From assembly GCF_014207135.1 (NCBI RefSeq), contig NZ_JACHCC010000011.1, positions 124,001 to 188,000 on the forward strand: 64,000 bases of DNA, given 5' to 3'. Shown here in pieces: positions 22,940 through 32,853 of the stretch (within the stretch, counting starts at the first letter, position 1; each line of letters begins with the position of its first letter). Both the position numbers and the translations under genes were made by a program. The DNA comes from Pedobacter cryoconitis (GTDB taxonomy: Bacteria; Bacteroidota; Bacteroidia; Sphingobacteriales; Sphingobacteriaceae). The notes beneath the pieces are model-generated. The model was not told the DNA's origin and ran no database searches. It saw only the letters and a list, made by a program, of their open reading frames with translations.

Positions 22940-25900
22940 CTATTTGATCGGTTTAATCCAATAACTATACTCCTGTTCAAGAAAAGGAATACGGTATTTC
23001 TCTAAAGGCTCAGAACCCCATGAATCAATCCCCTGTACGCCTGACTGCTGCGCGTCCATATGTACAAAAATGTTATTTCTCACGGTTAATTCGCCAGAGT
23101 GATATTGCTTTTTATCCTGTTCAGGATCTAAATCATTAAGACTGTAAGGTAAAGCTGAAAAACTTAGCAGATTCTTTTCATAAATGAACTGCAAGCCCTT
23201 CCCTTGCTGATTGGTGAAATTCACCCAGCGTACATCTGTCTTATTGCCACTTTCCTGCGGACGTGCATAAGCAAAATACTGATCCTTCACCTGCTGCTTG
23301 TACAGGCCTACTAAAGAAGCTGTTTTTCTGTCCCAGTAATTCTCCCATGGGCCTCTGCCATAAAACTCGATGTGTTCAAATTCCTTTTTCAGTTCCAGAT
23401 CGGTACCCATTCTTAATAAAAGCGGATATTTTCCTTTCACAACGTAGAAATGATTATTTACTTTTAAAGTTCCGTCAGCAAAAACGGTAATGGCAGATTC
23501 TTGTGTCGCCTCTCCGTTTAACAACTCCTTTTTAAAGTTAGCGGTATAACTTCCATCGGCGTTCTGATCCAGACTGGCCGAAAGTAATTTCGCATCCTGG
23601 TAAGCATTCCGCCATTTACGCAGACTTCTGTTAAAACCAGCACCAATATCATTATCTGTAGGGGCCCTCCAATAGGCAGGTACAGGTCCCTCCTGTAATA
23701 ATTGAACCTGCTGTAATAAATAGCTTTTTAAAACACCGGCTTTTGCATCAAACTCTATTTTAAAATCTTTGCCCGAAACCAGGTAGCTACTTTCAGTCTT
23801 GCTGACCTGCAACTGTCCCTTCGCAATAGATTTCTCTGACTGCTCCACTTTATTTAATGCAAATTGTTCATAAGCTACTTCATATCCTTTTTCCAAAAAA
23901 GGTTCAGCTTCTTTAAGTACATAATGTACATTCAGGAAATACTCCTTACCAGGCTGTGTCTTATATTTCAGGGGCAAATCAATTGTAACCTGCTGACGCG
24001 GACCTGCTGCAAGACTGGTAACTGTACCCTTCTCAATCTGTTTTCCATTTTCTATCACCTCCCAGTTTAATTGCGTGTTTTTAATATCTCTGAAGAAATA
24101 GCTGTTGGTAATAGTCAGTCTGTGATCGCCCGAATAAGTAGTTTTGATAAACTGCTGGACTTTTTTAACCTCTACTGCCATTGGGGTCAGTTCCCTGTAA
24201 GCAGTAACTACCCCTTTAACACAAAAATTATTGTCACTGAAATTTTCATTCACAGGCCCTTCCAGTGGAAAGTCTCCTCCATAAGCGAGGATCCGTTTTC
24301 CATTTTTAATGGTATCCAGTCCCTGGTCAATCCATTCCCAGATGAAACCTCCCTGTAACTTCGGATGATTTTCAATCGCATCCCAGTATTCTTTATAGTT
24401 TCCTAAACTATTTCCCATAATATGTGCAAACTCACTCATAATCAAAGGGCGTTGCTCTTTTCCTTTAGAGTAGGCAATCAGCCAGTCGGGATCAGGATAC
24501 TGTGGAACTATCATGTCCGTATTAAAGTCTTCTTCTGCCCGCTCATACTGTACTGGCCGTGTTGTATCAGTCTTTTTCAGCCACTCATATCCCTCATACA
24601 TATTGGTTCCGTTACCCGCTTCATTACCCAGGGACCAGGTCACCACAGAAGGATGATTTTTGTCTCTTTCGTACATCCTGCGGATCCGTTCGAAATGGGC
24701 ATTACGCCAGGCTTTGTCATTGGCAAAGGTTACCTCAAGATCATAACCACGACCATGAGATTCGATATTAGCCTCGTCAACTACATATAAACCATACTGA
24801 TCACAAAGCTCCATCCAGTAAGGGTCTGGCGGATAGTGAGAATGACGAACTGCATTGATATTGAGTTTTTTCATCATCTCCATATCCTTCCGCATATCGG
24901 CATGTGTTAAAGTATGTCCCTGTCTGGCATTATGCTCATGTCTGTTAACTCCTTTAAGAAAAACACGTTTACCATTAACCAGAAAGTCGCTTCCTCTGAT
25001 CTCTACGCTACGGAAACCTATATGCTGCGGAATAACCTGGATTATAGCTCCCTTACTATTTTTCAGTGTAATATTTAAGGTATACAGATAAGGTAGCTCT
25101 GCCGACCATTGTTTAACCGATGGAATTTCCTTTTTGAAATCCAGCTGTTTATGGTAATTACCTAATACAGCCTGTTGTGCAGAAGATTCTTTCCAGATTG
25201 ACTTTCCTGTTGCATCCGTTAAATCCAGTGCTACTGAAAAGCTATCTGGCTTGCTGTGCATGGTCCTCTGATCTAATCTGTAATTATCAACGTTCAGCTG
25301 CACATCTAATATACCATTGGTATAATTCTGAGTTAAACCTGCATTTATCCTGAAATCACGGATGTCCAGTTTAGGGGTTGAATAAAGATAGACTTCACGT
25401 TCTATCCCTGAAATACGCCACATATCCTGGCATTCCAGATAACTACCATCACTCCAGCGATATACTTCTAAAGCCACCAGATTTTTTCCTGGTTTAACAT
25501 ATTTGGTCAGATCAAACTCAGCAGCCAGTTTACTATCTTCGCTATAACCTACTTTTTTACCGTTTACCCAGATATAAAAAGCTGATTTCACAGCTCCCAA
25601 ATGGATGAATACTTGTCTTCCATCCCAGTTTGCAGGAATATCAACCGTCTTCCGGTATGAACCTACGGGATTATTATCTGCGGGGATATCAAAGGGAGGA
25701 TTTAAACGCGCCCCTCTTTTTTTTTGTCCTGCAAATTCATAAGGCTGATTCACATAAATTGGTAAACCATAACCGTTTGTTTCCCAGTTTGCAGGTACTT
25801 TAAAGTCTTTCCAGCCAGAATCATTATAATCTGTTTTATAAAAATCCAATGGTCTTTTAGCAGGATCCTGCACCCAGTTAAATTTCCAGGTTCCATTTAA

Positions 25901-26110
25901 GCTGATAAAATAAGCTGAACTTTCTTTTTGTCCTTTAGCTGCCAATGCATCGCTTTCGTAAGCATAGGCGCTGGAACGCATGGGCATCCGGTTCACTGCC
26001 ACCACATCAGGGGTCTGAAGTTCTGATGGGAGCATTTGTGCCTTTAAAGCGGAGGTACCGGTAAGTAGTACAACCAACCCTAAGAGCTTTGAGTTAATTG
26101 AAGATTTCAT
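22940..26110 (-). CDS. GH2 beta-galactosidase (LacZ-type)
   Basis: 1056 aa with an N-terminal signal peptide (LLGLVVLLTGTSALKAQ). All LacZ domains are present: sugar-binding jelly roll (NGTWKFNWVQDPAKRP), two Ig-like domains, and the TIM barrel with VNRHEHNARQGHTL, VVTWSLGNEAGNG (acid/base Glu) and LIMSEFAHIMGNS (nucleophile Glu). The C-terminal small-chain domain follows (YWRAPTDNDIGAGFNRSLRKWRN; EFYGRGPWENYWDRK). It should remove non-reducing beta-galactose in the periplasm. It is 26 bp downstream of the sulfatase, the last gene of the minus-strand run. Confidence 0.93.
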   Translation of the reverse strand: MKSSINSKLLGLVVLLTGTSALKAQMLPSELQTPDVVAVNRMPMRSSAYAYESDALAAKGQKESSAYFISLNGTWKFNWVQDPAKRPLDFYKTDYNDSGWKDFKVPANWETNGYGLPIYVNQPYEFAGQKKRGARLNPPFDIPADNNPVGSYRKTVDIPANWDGRQVFIHLGAVKSAFYIWVNGKKVGYSEDSKLAAEFDLTKYVKPGKNLVALEVYRWSDGSYLECQDMWRISGIEREVYLYSTPKLDIRDFRINAGLTQNYTNGILDVQLNVDNYRLDQRTMHSKPDSFSVALDLTDATGKSIWKESSAQQAVLGNYHKQLDFKKEIPSVKQWSAELPYLYTLNITLKNSKGAIIQVIPQHIGFRSVEIRGSDFLVNGKRVFLKGVNRHEHNARQGHTLTHADMRKDMEMMKKLNINAVRHSHYPPDPYWMELCDQYGLYVVDEANIESHGRGYDLEVTFANDKAWRNAHFERIRRMYERDKNHPSVVTWSLGNEAGNGTNMYEGYEWLKKTDTTRPVQYERAEEDFNTDMIVPQYPDPDWLIAYSKGKEQRPLIMSEFAHIMGNSLGNYKEYWDAIENHPKLQGGFIWEWIDQGLDTIKNGKRILAYGGDFPLEGPVNENFSDNNFCVKGVVTAYRELTPMAVEVKKVQQFIKTTYSGDHRLTITNSYFFRDIKNTQLNWEVIENGKQIEKGTVTSLAAGPRQQVTIDLPLKYKTQPGKEYFLNVHYVLKEAEPFLEKGYEVAYEQFALNKVEQSEKSIAKGQLQVSKTESSYLVSGKDFKIEFDAKAGVLKSYLLQQVQLLQEGPVPAYWRAPTDNDIGAGFNRSLRKWRNAYQDAKLLSASLDQNADGSYTANFKKELLNGEATQESAITVFADGTLKVNNHFYVVKGKYPLLLRMGTDLELKKEFEHIEFYGRGPWENYWDRKTASLVGLYKQQVKDQYFAYARPQESGNKTDVRWVNFTNQQGKGLQFIYEKNLLSFSALPYSLNDLDPEQDKKQYHSGELTVRNNIFVHMDAQQSGVQGIDSWGSEPLEKYRIPFLEQEYSYWIKPIK

Positions 26111-26136
26111 CTGTGTATTTTGTGTGTTTATGGTGG

Positions 26137-27543
26137 TTAATTTTTGTTAAAGTTCCATTCCGGAACATCCGAAGACCGGTGTGCCTGAGCAGCTATTTTC
26201 TCCATCTGCCTGATCAGATCAGGTTGCCCCGCTGCAAGATCTGTTTTTTCAGCCGGGTCTGCTTCCAGGTTGTATAACTCCCATCTGGCAGACTCAGCGT
26301 GATTTGCCTTGTTCTTTACGCCTTTCCATTTTCCTTTTCTGATTGCTTGTCTGCCTCCATCTTCATGGAATTCCCAGTAAAGATATTCGTGTTGTTGCTG
26401 TTTTCTTTTTGAAACCAGTGTAGGTAAAATAGAAATCCCGTCAACAGCAGCAGGTACCGGTTGTTTAATCAGATCGGCAAACGTAGGCAGGAAATCCCAG
26501 AAAGCACCTGTCTGATTACTGCGTTTTCCCTTTTGAATTACCCCGGGCCAGCTAACGATCATTGGTTCACGCATCCCTCCTTCGTAAAGTGATCTTTTAA
26601 TCCCTCTCAGACTACCACTGCTGTTAAAAAAATCAGGATCATTCCCGCCCTCCCGGTGAGGCCCGTTATCACTGGTAAAAACAATCAGTGTGTTTTTGTC
26701 TAAACCCAGTGTCTTTAATTTTGCGATGACCTGACCAACATAGGTATCGAGAATAGTGACCATAGCTGCATAGGCAGCATGCGGATAAGCTTGCGGCTGA
26801 TAACCTTTCCCATCCCATTTTTGAGGAATTGCCCTGGGTTGCTCTTTAAAAGCTGCCTTATATTTTTCGAATACTTCATTGCCCGCAGGTAACTGTAGAC
26901 CTGCATGTGGTAAAGTATAAGACAGATACATAAAAAAGGGTTTAGTCTGATTGGCCTCTATAAATTTTAAGGCTTGCTTCTGGATCAACTCTGGTGCGTA
27001 TTGATTCAGTGCTGTAAAATCATTTGGTAATACGACCTTTTGATCGTTGTCCCATAAATGATCAGGGAAATAGTTATGAGACTGACGCTGGCAATTATAA
27101 CCAAAAAACCTGTCAAAGCCCTGGTTTAACGGATCTCCGGAAGATCCGACAAATCCTAAACCCCATTTACCAAAATCGCCTGTTATATAACCTGCATTTT
27201 TAAAGATTTTAGCGATGGTCATTGTAGAATCCGGCAATGGCCGCTGTCCTTCTGGTTCTATTTCATAATTTCCCCGTATAGGTGTATGACCAGTATGCTG
27301 CCCGGTCATTAAAGAAGAACGTGAAGGCGCACAGACAGAGGTGCCTGCATAAAACTGGGTGAATAACATCCCGTTTTGTGCCAGCAGATCAATATTCGGT
27401 GTTTTAATCAGCTTCTGTCCATAAGCTCCCAGGTCACCATAACCCATGTCATCGGCGAGAATAAAAATGACATTAGGTTTTTGTTGTGCTTTCAAACCTG
27501 AGCAAGTAAAGATTAACAATATAAGCGCAGCTATTCTATTCAT
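26137..27543 (-). CDS. Exported sulfatase, Cys-type (family S1)
   Basis: 468 aa with a signal peptide (residues 1-19, SGLKAQ). Metal ligands DD at 31-32 (IFILADDMGYGDLGAYG). The modification signature CAPSRSSLMTGQHTG starts at Cys71 and fits CxPSR, so Cys71 must become formylglycine. KWGLGFVG, TLPHAGL and FTSDNGPH complete the alkaline-phosphatase-like core. It removes sulfate esters from a glycan; the sugar and position are unknown. A formylglycine-generating enzyme with an intact Cys pair is encoded 7 kb upstream in the same locus. Confidence 0.92.
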   Translation of the reverse strand: MNRIAALILLIFTCSGLKAQQKPNVIFILADDMGYGDLGAYGQKLIKTPNIDLLAQNGMLFTQFYAGTSVCAPSRSSLMTGQHTGHTPIRGNYEIEPEGQRPLPDSTMTIAKIFKNAGYITGDFGKWGLGFVGSSGDPLNQGFDRFFGYNCQRQSHNYFPDHLWDNDQKVVLPNDFTALNQYAPELIQKQALKFIEANQTKPFFMYLSYTLPHAGLQLPAGNEVFEKYKAAFKEQPRAIPQKWDGKGYQPQAYPHAAYAAMVTILDTYVGQVIAKLKTLGLDKNTLIVFTSDNGPHREGGNDPDFFNSSGSLRGIKRSLYEGGMREPMIVSWPGVIQKGKRSNQTGAFWDFLPTFADLIKQPVPAAVDGISILPTLVSKRKQQQHEYLYWEFHEDGGRQAIRKGKWKGVKNKANHAESARWELYNLEADPAEKTDLAAGQPDLIRQMEKIAAQAHRSSDVPEWNFNKN

Positions 27544-27637
27544 ATCTCCAAATTTAATCTTCCATTTTCATTAATAAATCCCACCGGAAACTCCGGCAGG
27601 ATCAGGAACAGATAAAAATACAACCCCGTCGGGTAAA

Positions 27638-29311
27638 TTAGTATCCAGGATTTTGCTTCAGTACACCCTTTGATAAATCAATCTGTGTCTGTGGAACCGG
27701 CATTAAATATAATTTGTCACTCCAGGTACGTTGCTGTGCCTGTGTATTTTTGATATTATTAATAGTGATCATAACCTGAGGAGCAGTTTTCCATCGGCGG
27801 ATATCCATATAACGCTGACCTTCAAGCGCTAATTCTACCCTACGTTCGTTACGGATCAGCTCTCTCAATGAACTTTGATCTGCATATTTTGCACGGTTTA
27901 CCACTGGCATTCCGGCACGTGTACGAATCGCATCCAATGCATCATAAATGCTGCCATCAGGTCCGCTGCTTTCATTTTTAGCTTCTGCGTAGGTTAATAA
28001 AACCTCAGCGTAACGAATTAAAATCACATTCGAATAACTATCCACCTGATCACGGAAAATCTTAGGATCAACCAGTTTGCGGAAATTATACCCAGTCTGA
28101 GACATATTAGAAGCCCCTTGTACCCAGGTAAATTTATATCCATCCTGCATCGCATTCCAGGGCGCATTTTCAAATAAAATACTGGCATAAAAACGTGGAT
28201 CACGATTTTTGTATTCATTGGCAAAAGCAGGGTCTTTAGCCGTGTACCAGGCCGCACGTTGTGCCGGATCTGTAGGGCTTACTGCATCTCCTGTTTGATA
28301 ACTGGCATAACTGTCTACTAATGCCTGAGTTGGCGCGATTGAACTCCAGCCGCCAATCGTTCCCGGAGGCAATAAAGTATTGATCGTGTTCGCGTCTACC
28401 TGTTTAATATACTGACGGTCCAGGATAACTTCTGAATTACCATTATTGGCCTGATAAAACAAGGATTCATAACTACGAAGACCCAAACGGAATTTACTTT
28501 CATCTGTTTTATCTGCAAAATTCACCCACTGGCTATAATCATCTTTCGCCTGTACATCAGTTTCAGCAGTCACTTTAAACAGACTATAGCCTAATCCCAT
28601 CACCTGGCTGGCTGCATCAGCGGCCTGCTGCCACTGGCCATCATACAGATAGGCACGGGCTTTTAAAGCTAAAGCAGCTCCTTTGGTAATCCTGCCTTTT
28701 TCGTTTGGTTTTCCTCCACCATAGCTCTGTGGTAAAATCTTAGACACTGCATCCAGCTCATCGAGTACAAATTTCAGCAAATCTGCTTTAGAAGTCTGTG
28801 CTACGTTTTCATCTCCGATAGCCACTACGTGTGTCAGTAAAGGAACCGCACCAAACCGGCTTAGTAAATTGAAATAATTAAGGGCCCTGATAAAACGGAC
28901 TTCTGCCTTATAACGATCAAGTAAGGCTTTGTCTATGGCTGTTACTTTATCTGCATTATCCAGGAAATAATTTGCCCGGCGGATTCCGGTAAAATCCCAA
29001 CCCGCTGTGGTAGCATCCACAGTAGAGGTAATCACGCCCGAAGAAGCGTCTGTAGCTATACTTTCCCAGGGATACTGAGCATGTGCATTATCAGACATCC
29101 CATCATTATAAAGAATACCAAATGCATCTGCTTCTGCCGGTAATTTAGCATAAACACCCATCACAGTCTGGTAAACATCGTTTTCATTTTTCCAGAAAGT
29201 ATTTTCAGAGAGCTGATTTAAAGGTGGTCTTTCCAGAAAGTCTTTTTTACAGGAAGTAACTGAGCATAAAGTCAATAGCCCTGTAAGTATATATATTGAT
29301 GATCTTTTCAT
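27638..29311 (-). CDS. SusD/RagB-family glycan-binding lipoprotein
   Basis: 557 aa. Lipoprotein signal with Cys21 (LLTLCSVTSCKKDFLERPP). Core features: LDRYKAEVRFIRALNYFNLLSRFGAVPL, GAALALKARAYLYDGQWQQAADAASQVM, and the C-terminal SNVILIRYAEVLLTYAEAKNE plus IRNERRVELALEGQRYMDIRRWK. Encoded 17 bp after its SusC partner. It presumably captures the sulfated or galactosylated substrate of the downstream sulfatase and GH2 enzyme. Confidence 0.95.
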   Translation of the reverse strand: MKRSSIYILTGLLTLCSVTSCKKDFLERPPLNQLSENTFWKNENDVYQTVMGVYAKLPAEADAFGILYNDGMSDNAHAQYPWESIATDASSGVITSTVDATTAGWDFTGIRRANYFLDNADKVTAIDKALLDRYKAEVRFIRALNYFNLLSRFGAVPLLTHVVAIGDENVAQTSKADLLKFVLDELDAVSKILPQSYGGGKPNEKGRITKGAALALKARAYLYDGQWQQAADAASQVMGLGYSLFKVTAETDVQAKDDYSQWVNFADKTDESKFRLGLRSYESLFYQANNGNSEVILDRQYIKQVDANTINTLLPPGTIGGWSSIAPTQALVDSYASYQTGDAVSPTDPAQRAAWYTAKDPAFANEYKNRDPRFYASILFENAPWNAMQDGYKFTWVQGASNMSQTGYNFRKLVDPKIFRDQVDSYSNVILIRYAEVLLTYAEAKNESSGPDGSIYDALDAIRTRAGMPVVNRAKYADQSSLRELIRNERRVELALEGQRYMDIRRWKTAPQVMITINNIKNTQAQQRTWSDKLYLMPVPQTQIDLSKGVLKQNPGY

Positions 29312-29328
29312 TTTTTTATATTTTAGGA

Positions 29329-32300
29329 TTAGAAACTTGCATTAATACCAAATGACAGGGTTTTGATCCCCGGATAACCGCCACGACCCGAAGCTGATTC
29401 AGGATCATAATCGGCCAGACGTTTATCAGCCATAATTGTAAATGGATTATTGGTCGTACTGTAAATTCTCAATCTTGACATACCAAATTTCTTGCTGACC
29501 TGCTGCGGAATGGTATAACCCAATGTAATTCCTCTGACTCTGAAATAAGCCCCGTTAAATAACCAGAAAGAAGATACCGGCGTATAATTTTGTCCACCGG
29601 CAGCAGTAGTCAGAATGCGGGGAAAGTCAGCATTAGGATTAGGATTTGCAGTCGTCCATCTGTTTAACCATTGTTCCTTGACATTGGCACCGTTAAAGAA
29701 AGGGTAAGCAGCTTCATTGTTTAAGTACGTTTTTACATTAGCCACACCATAAGTGATTACACTAAAATCAAATCCTTTGTAACTGGCGCTGATGTTAAAA
29801 CCATAGTTAAACCAGGGTACATCATTTCCTAATACTTTACGGTCACTTGCGTCTATTTTCCCATCTCCGTTCAGATCTTTATATTTAATATCTCCGGGGC
29901 CGGTTGCTGAAGACTGGAAGGCATGATTTTTAACATCAGCAGCATCTACAAATAGTCCTTCAGCCTGGTAGCCATAAAATGAACCGATAGATTCTCCGAC
30001 CCTCTGGATATAGGTGCCATCGAAATTATCCCTGCCATCTCCCAGTTGGGTAATTTTATTCTTGATAACTGAGAAATTTGCACCTACACTGTAAGTGAAA
30101 TCATTCCCGATTTTATTATTGTGTGTCAGTGCAAGTTCAAATCCTTTGTTCCGGGTAGATGCCCCGTTTACGTAAGGAAGACCGCTGCTTGTAGAAGTTG
30201 TACTTGTATTTACGCCAATAGTTGAGAGTGTAGAAACTCTTAATAACAGATCTTTGGTATCTTTAACATAATAATCAGCGGTAATATCCAGTTTCCCTTT
30301 AAACAAACTCATATCCACACCAAGATCAGTCATATATACTTTTTCCCATGTGGTGCTGTAATTAGGGATGTTGTTCTGCCATACTCCACCTTGTGGCACA
30401 CCTTCAAAACTGTAGGCATATCCAGTATTTAACAGGTTATAATAGTTGCCTGGGGCAACAACATCCTGATTACCCAATGAACCGTATGAACCACGTAGCT
30501 TTAAATTACTAACCCAGTTGACATCCTTCATAAAACTTTCTTTCGAAATATTCCAGCCTGCTGAGAAAGATGGAAATACTGCTTTGCGGATATCAGGACT
30601 GAAACGGGATGAATAATCAATCCTTGTATTGACTTCAAAGAGATATTTATCATTGAAAGCGTAGTTAAAACGGCCGAATACAGAACGCATTGCCCATTCT
30701 ACCTGGCCACTCGTATTGGCCTGTCCGTCAGCATCAGAATTGATATCTTCAGGATTAGAAGATCCGCTCCCCACTGTAGTCATATCATTGTTAGGGAAAT
30801 TTTTTCTTCCCAGGAATGCTGTTCTGTAAACATTACTTTCCTGACTTCCACCGATGGTTATTTTCCCGTAATGTTTGCCAAAAGAACGTTCGTAATCAAC
30901 TGTTCCCTGTACTAATAACTCTCGTCTTTTACGATAGTATTCCTTCATATCATTTACTGTATTTGCAGTCGAAGGAATAGCTACACCCGTTAAAAAATTA
31001 TTAATCGGGGTTGTCGTGTTATTAAAGGCAGTTGAATTGCCATCAGTAAATTTAAAAGAGGCCAAAGTATTAACGGTTAGCCCTTTCAATGGCGTCAAGG
31101 TTGCATTGGCTGCGGTTTGCAGATAATTATCCCTGTCCCATCCCCATCCACCTTCCTGTATAGCACGTAACTGGTTACGGCCTGCAGTATTTGCATTGAC
31201 AACTCCATTATCTATAGAGCCCCATTCTCCATTGCTCTGGCGAAGTACAGAGGTAGGCAAAGAACGGTTTAATTCAGTCCAGCTCAGATCACCTTTGCGG
31301 TCAAAATTCTGACTGGTGAAGGATAAATTAGTTCCGACTTTAAGAATACCGGGTACAATTGTCGATTCTGTATTTAACTTACCACCAACTCTTTTCTGAT
31401 TTTTATTCGGGATTAATGATGCCTGTGAAAGATAATTCAAGCCTAAATAACTGCTGGTGGTTTTACCTGGTGAGTTGATGTTCAGACTGATATTACTTTC
31501 CGGGGCTGTTTTACGCAGCACTTCTTTATACCAGTTCGTATTTGGGTACAGGTCTGGCTGAGAACCATCCTGATAAGCCTGAATCTGAGCAGGTGTAAAA
31601 ATTGGTTTCCCCCCTGCATTGGTCAAAGCTTCATTGTATAAATTGGCATAATCCACAGAGCCAACGTATTTGGGTAAACGAGTAGCCGACTGAAAGCCAT
31701 AATCTGCATTGAGCTCTACAATTGTCCGGTCACCTCCGCCACGTCTGGTGGTTACCATAATTACGCCGTTTGCAGCTCTTGACCCATAAAGGGCAGCCGA
31801 AGAAGCGTCTTTTAAAACTGAGATACTGGCAATATCATTAGGGTTCAAAGAAGCGAATTCCTGAGCGATTGCCGGGATACCATCAATTACGTACATCGGT
31901 GAACCTGCACTGGCCAGGCTGCTTCTTCCTCTGATTGAGACTCCTCCTGTTCCGCTTGAAGTACCATCCGAAGCACGGCTGACATCGCCAGGACGCTGTA
32001 GAATAGTTAATCCTGGGGAAACACCCTGTAAGGCATTTTGCAGAGAACTCACTGGGGTTTCTCTAAGTTTCTTAGGGCTTATCGTAGCAATTGCTCCTGT
32101 TAAACTGCTCTTTTTCTGCGTTCCATAAGCGACGACAACTACTTCATTCAGATTACTGGCCTGGACAGCCATTCTGATGATTAATGGAGCACCTGAACCA
32201 GCATTGACTTCCTGAGTGATATAACCCAGATAGGAAACAACCAGAATGGCTTTTTCATCTATATTAACCAGTTTGAATTGTCCGTTTGCATCTGTAATAC

Positions 32301-32685
32301 CACCTTGAGCGGTTCCTTTTACTTTAATAGTAGCACCAGGTATCCCTTCTCCCTTTTCATCGACAACTTTACCTGTAATATTAATATTTGCTTTTACAGC
32401 TGATGGTTTTTCCACTACAGCTTTTTTCTCCTGTATTACAACTGTTTTAGCTGTAATCGTATATTCGAGAGACTGGTTAGCGAAAACCTGTTTGAGGGCA
32501 TCTTCAAGACTTGCTTCTTTAACCTCTATATTAACTGGTCTGGCCAGCTTAAGATCTTTCCTGATAAAAAATATGTCATAGCCACTTTGCATTTTTATTT
32601 CATTCAGGATTTTCTCCAGCGGGGCATTTTTGCGTGATAAAGTAATCCGGTTTTGCGCAAAAGCCATCGCATTGAGCTGGAGCAC
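29329..32685 (-). CDS. SusC/RagA-family transporter with STN domain; N-terminus apparently frameshifted
   Basis: 1118 aa in this frame, beginning at a GTG. The first residues (LQLNAMAFAQ) are only the end of a signal peptide, whose start lies in another frame (32697-32786). An STN domain follows (ITLSRKNAPLEKILNEIKMQSGYDIFFIRKDL; EDALKQVFANQSLEYTI). Next come the carboxypeptidase-like domain (ITGKVVDEKGEGIPGATIKVKG), the plug (ISVLKDASSAALYGSRAANGVIMVTTRRG) and a barrel ending KTLSFGINASF. The STN domain fits signalling through the FecR and ECF sigma encoded just upstream. Everything after the signal region is intact, suggesting a recent mutation or a read error. Confidence 0.88.
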   Translation of the reverse strand: MLQLNAMAFAQNRITLSRKNAPLEKILNEIKMQSGYDIFFIRKDLKLARPVNIEVKEASLEDALKQVFANQSLEYTITAKTVVIQEKKAVVEKPSAVKANINITGKVVDEKGEGIPGATIKVKGTAQGGITDANGQFKLVNIDEKAILVVSYLGYITQEVNAGSGAPLIIRMAVQASNLNEVVVVAYGTQKKSSLTGAIATISPKKLRETPVSSLQNALQGVSPGLTILQRPGDVSRASDGTSSGTGGVSIRGRSSLASAGSPMYVIDGIPAIAQEFASLNPNDIASISVLKDASSAALYGSRAANGVIMVTTRRGGGDRTIVELNADYGFQSATRLPKYVGSVDYANLYNEALTNAGGKPIFTPAQIQAYQDGSQPDLYPNTNWYKEVLRKTAPESNISLNINSPGKTTSSYLGLNYLSQASLIPNKNQKRVGGKLNTESTIVPGILKVGTNLSFTSQNFDRKGDLSWTELNRSLPTSVLRQSNGEWGSIDNGVVNANTAGRNQLRAIQEGGWGWDRDNYLQTAANATLTPLKGLTVNTLASFKFTDGNSTAFNNTTTPINNFLTGVAIPSTANTVNDMKEYYRKRRELLVQGTVDYERSFGKHYGKITIGGSQESNVYRTAFLGRKNFPNNDMTTVGSGSSNPEDINSDADGQANTSGQVEWAMRSVFGRFNYAFNDKYLFEVNTRIDYSSRFSPDIRKAVFPSFSAGWNISKESFMKDVNWVSNLKLRGSYGSLGNQDVVAPGNYYNLLNTGYAYSFEGVPQGGVWQNNIPNYSTTWEKVYMTDLGVDMSLFKGKLDITADYYVKDTKDLLLRVSTLSTIGVNTSTTSTSSGLPYVNGASTRNKGFELALTHNNKIGNDFTYSVGANFSVIKNKITQLGDGRDNFDGTYIQRVGESIGSFYGYQAEGLFVDAADVKNHAFQSSATGPGDIKYKDLNGDGKIDASDRKVLGNDVPWFNYGFNISASYKGFDFSVITYGVANVKTYLNNEAAYPFFNGANVKEQWLNRWTTANPNPNADFPRILTTAAGGQNYTPVSSFWLFNGAYFRVRGITLGYTIPQQVSKKFGMSRLRIYSTTNNPFTIMADKRLADYDPESASGRGGYPGIKTLSFGINASF

Positions 32686-32696
32686 TGCAGTTAAAA

Positions 32697-32786
32697 TCAG
32701 GGTAATGATAAACTCTTAGTAGCTCCATATTTTTTTTGACTCCTACAGGGATCCCCGTACGAATTAAAAGCTATTTTTTCGTGCAT
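32697..32786 (-). pseudogene. N-terminal signal-peptide fragment of the SusC gene (-1 frame offset)
   Basis: From ATG at 32786 the frame reads MHEKIAFNSYGDPCRSQKKYGATKSLSLP and stops at TGA (32699-32697). The SusC frame is open only after a TAA at 32718-32716, giving FIITLILTAVLQLNAMAFAQ. One extra base between 32715 and 32700 would join them into a normal basic-plus-hydrophobic signal peptide. No good slippery heptamer lies in that interval. The leader before the ATG is rich in AACCAA, as in the other SusC genes here. Confidence 0.75.
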
Positions 32787-32853
32787 TGGTTTGTTTGGTT
32801 TTGGTTGATAATCTTGTTGGTTTGTTTGATTTGAATTAAGAGGTGGTAAAAGT

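Noticed and set aside
24422-24790. Plus-strand open frame of 122 codons inside the GH2 gene
   Set aside because: It is antisense to strongly conserved LacZ blocks, has no recognisable domain and no leader of its own.
32725-32745. A8 homopolymer as a slippage site repairing the SusC frame
   Set aside because: Changing the count of As puts the ribosome in the SusC frame before the TAA at 32718-32716, so it would still stop; the correction must lie downstream of that codon.
32745-32765. GGATCC and polylinker-like sequence at the SusC N-terminus as vector contamination
   Set aside because: Only the six-base site matches; the surrounding codons form a normal basic signal-peptide start and flanking genes are syntenic.
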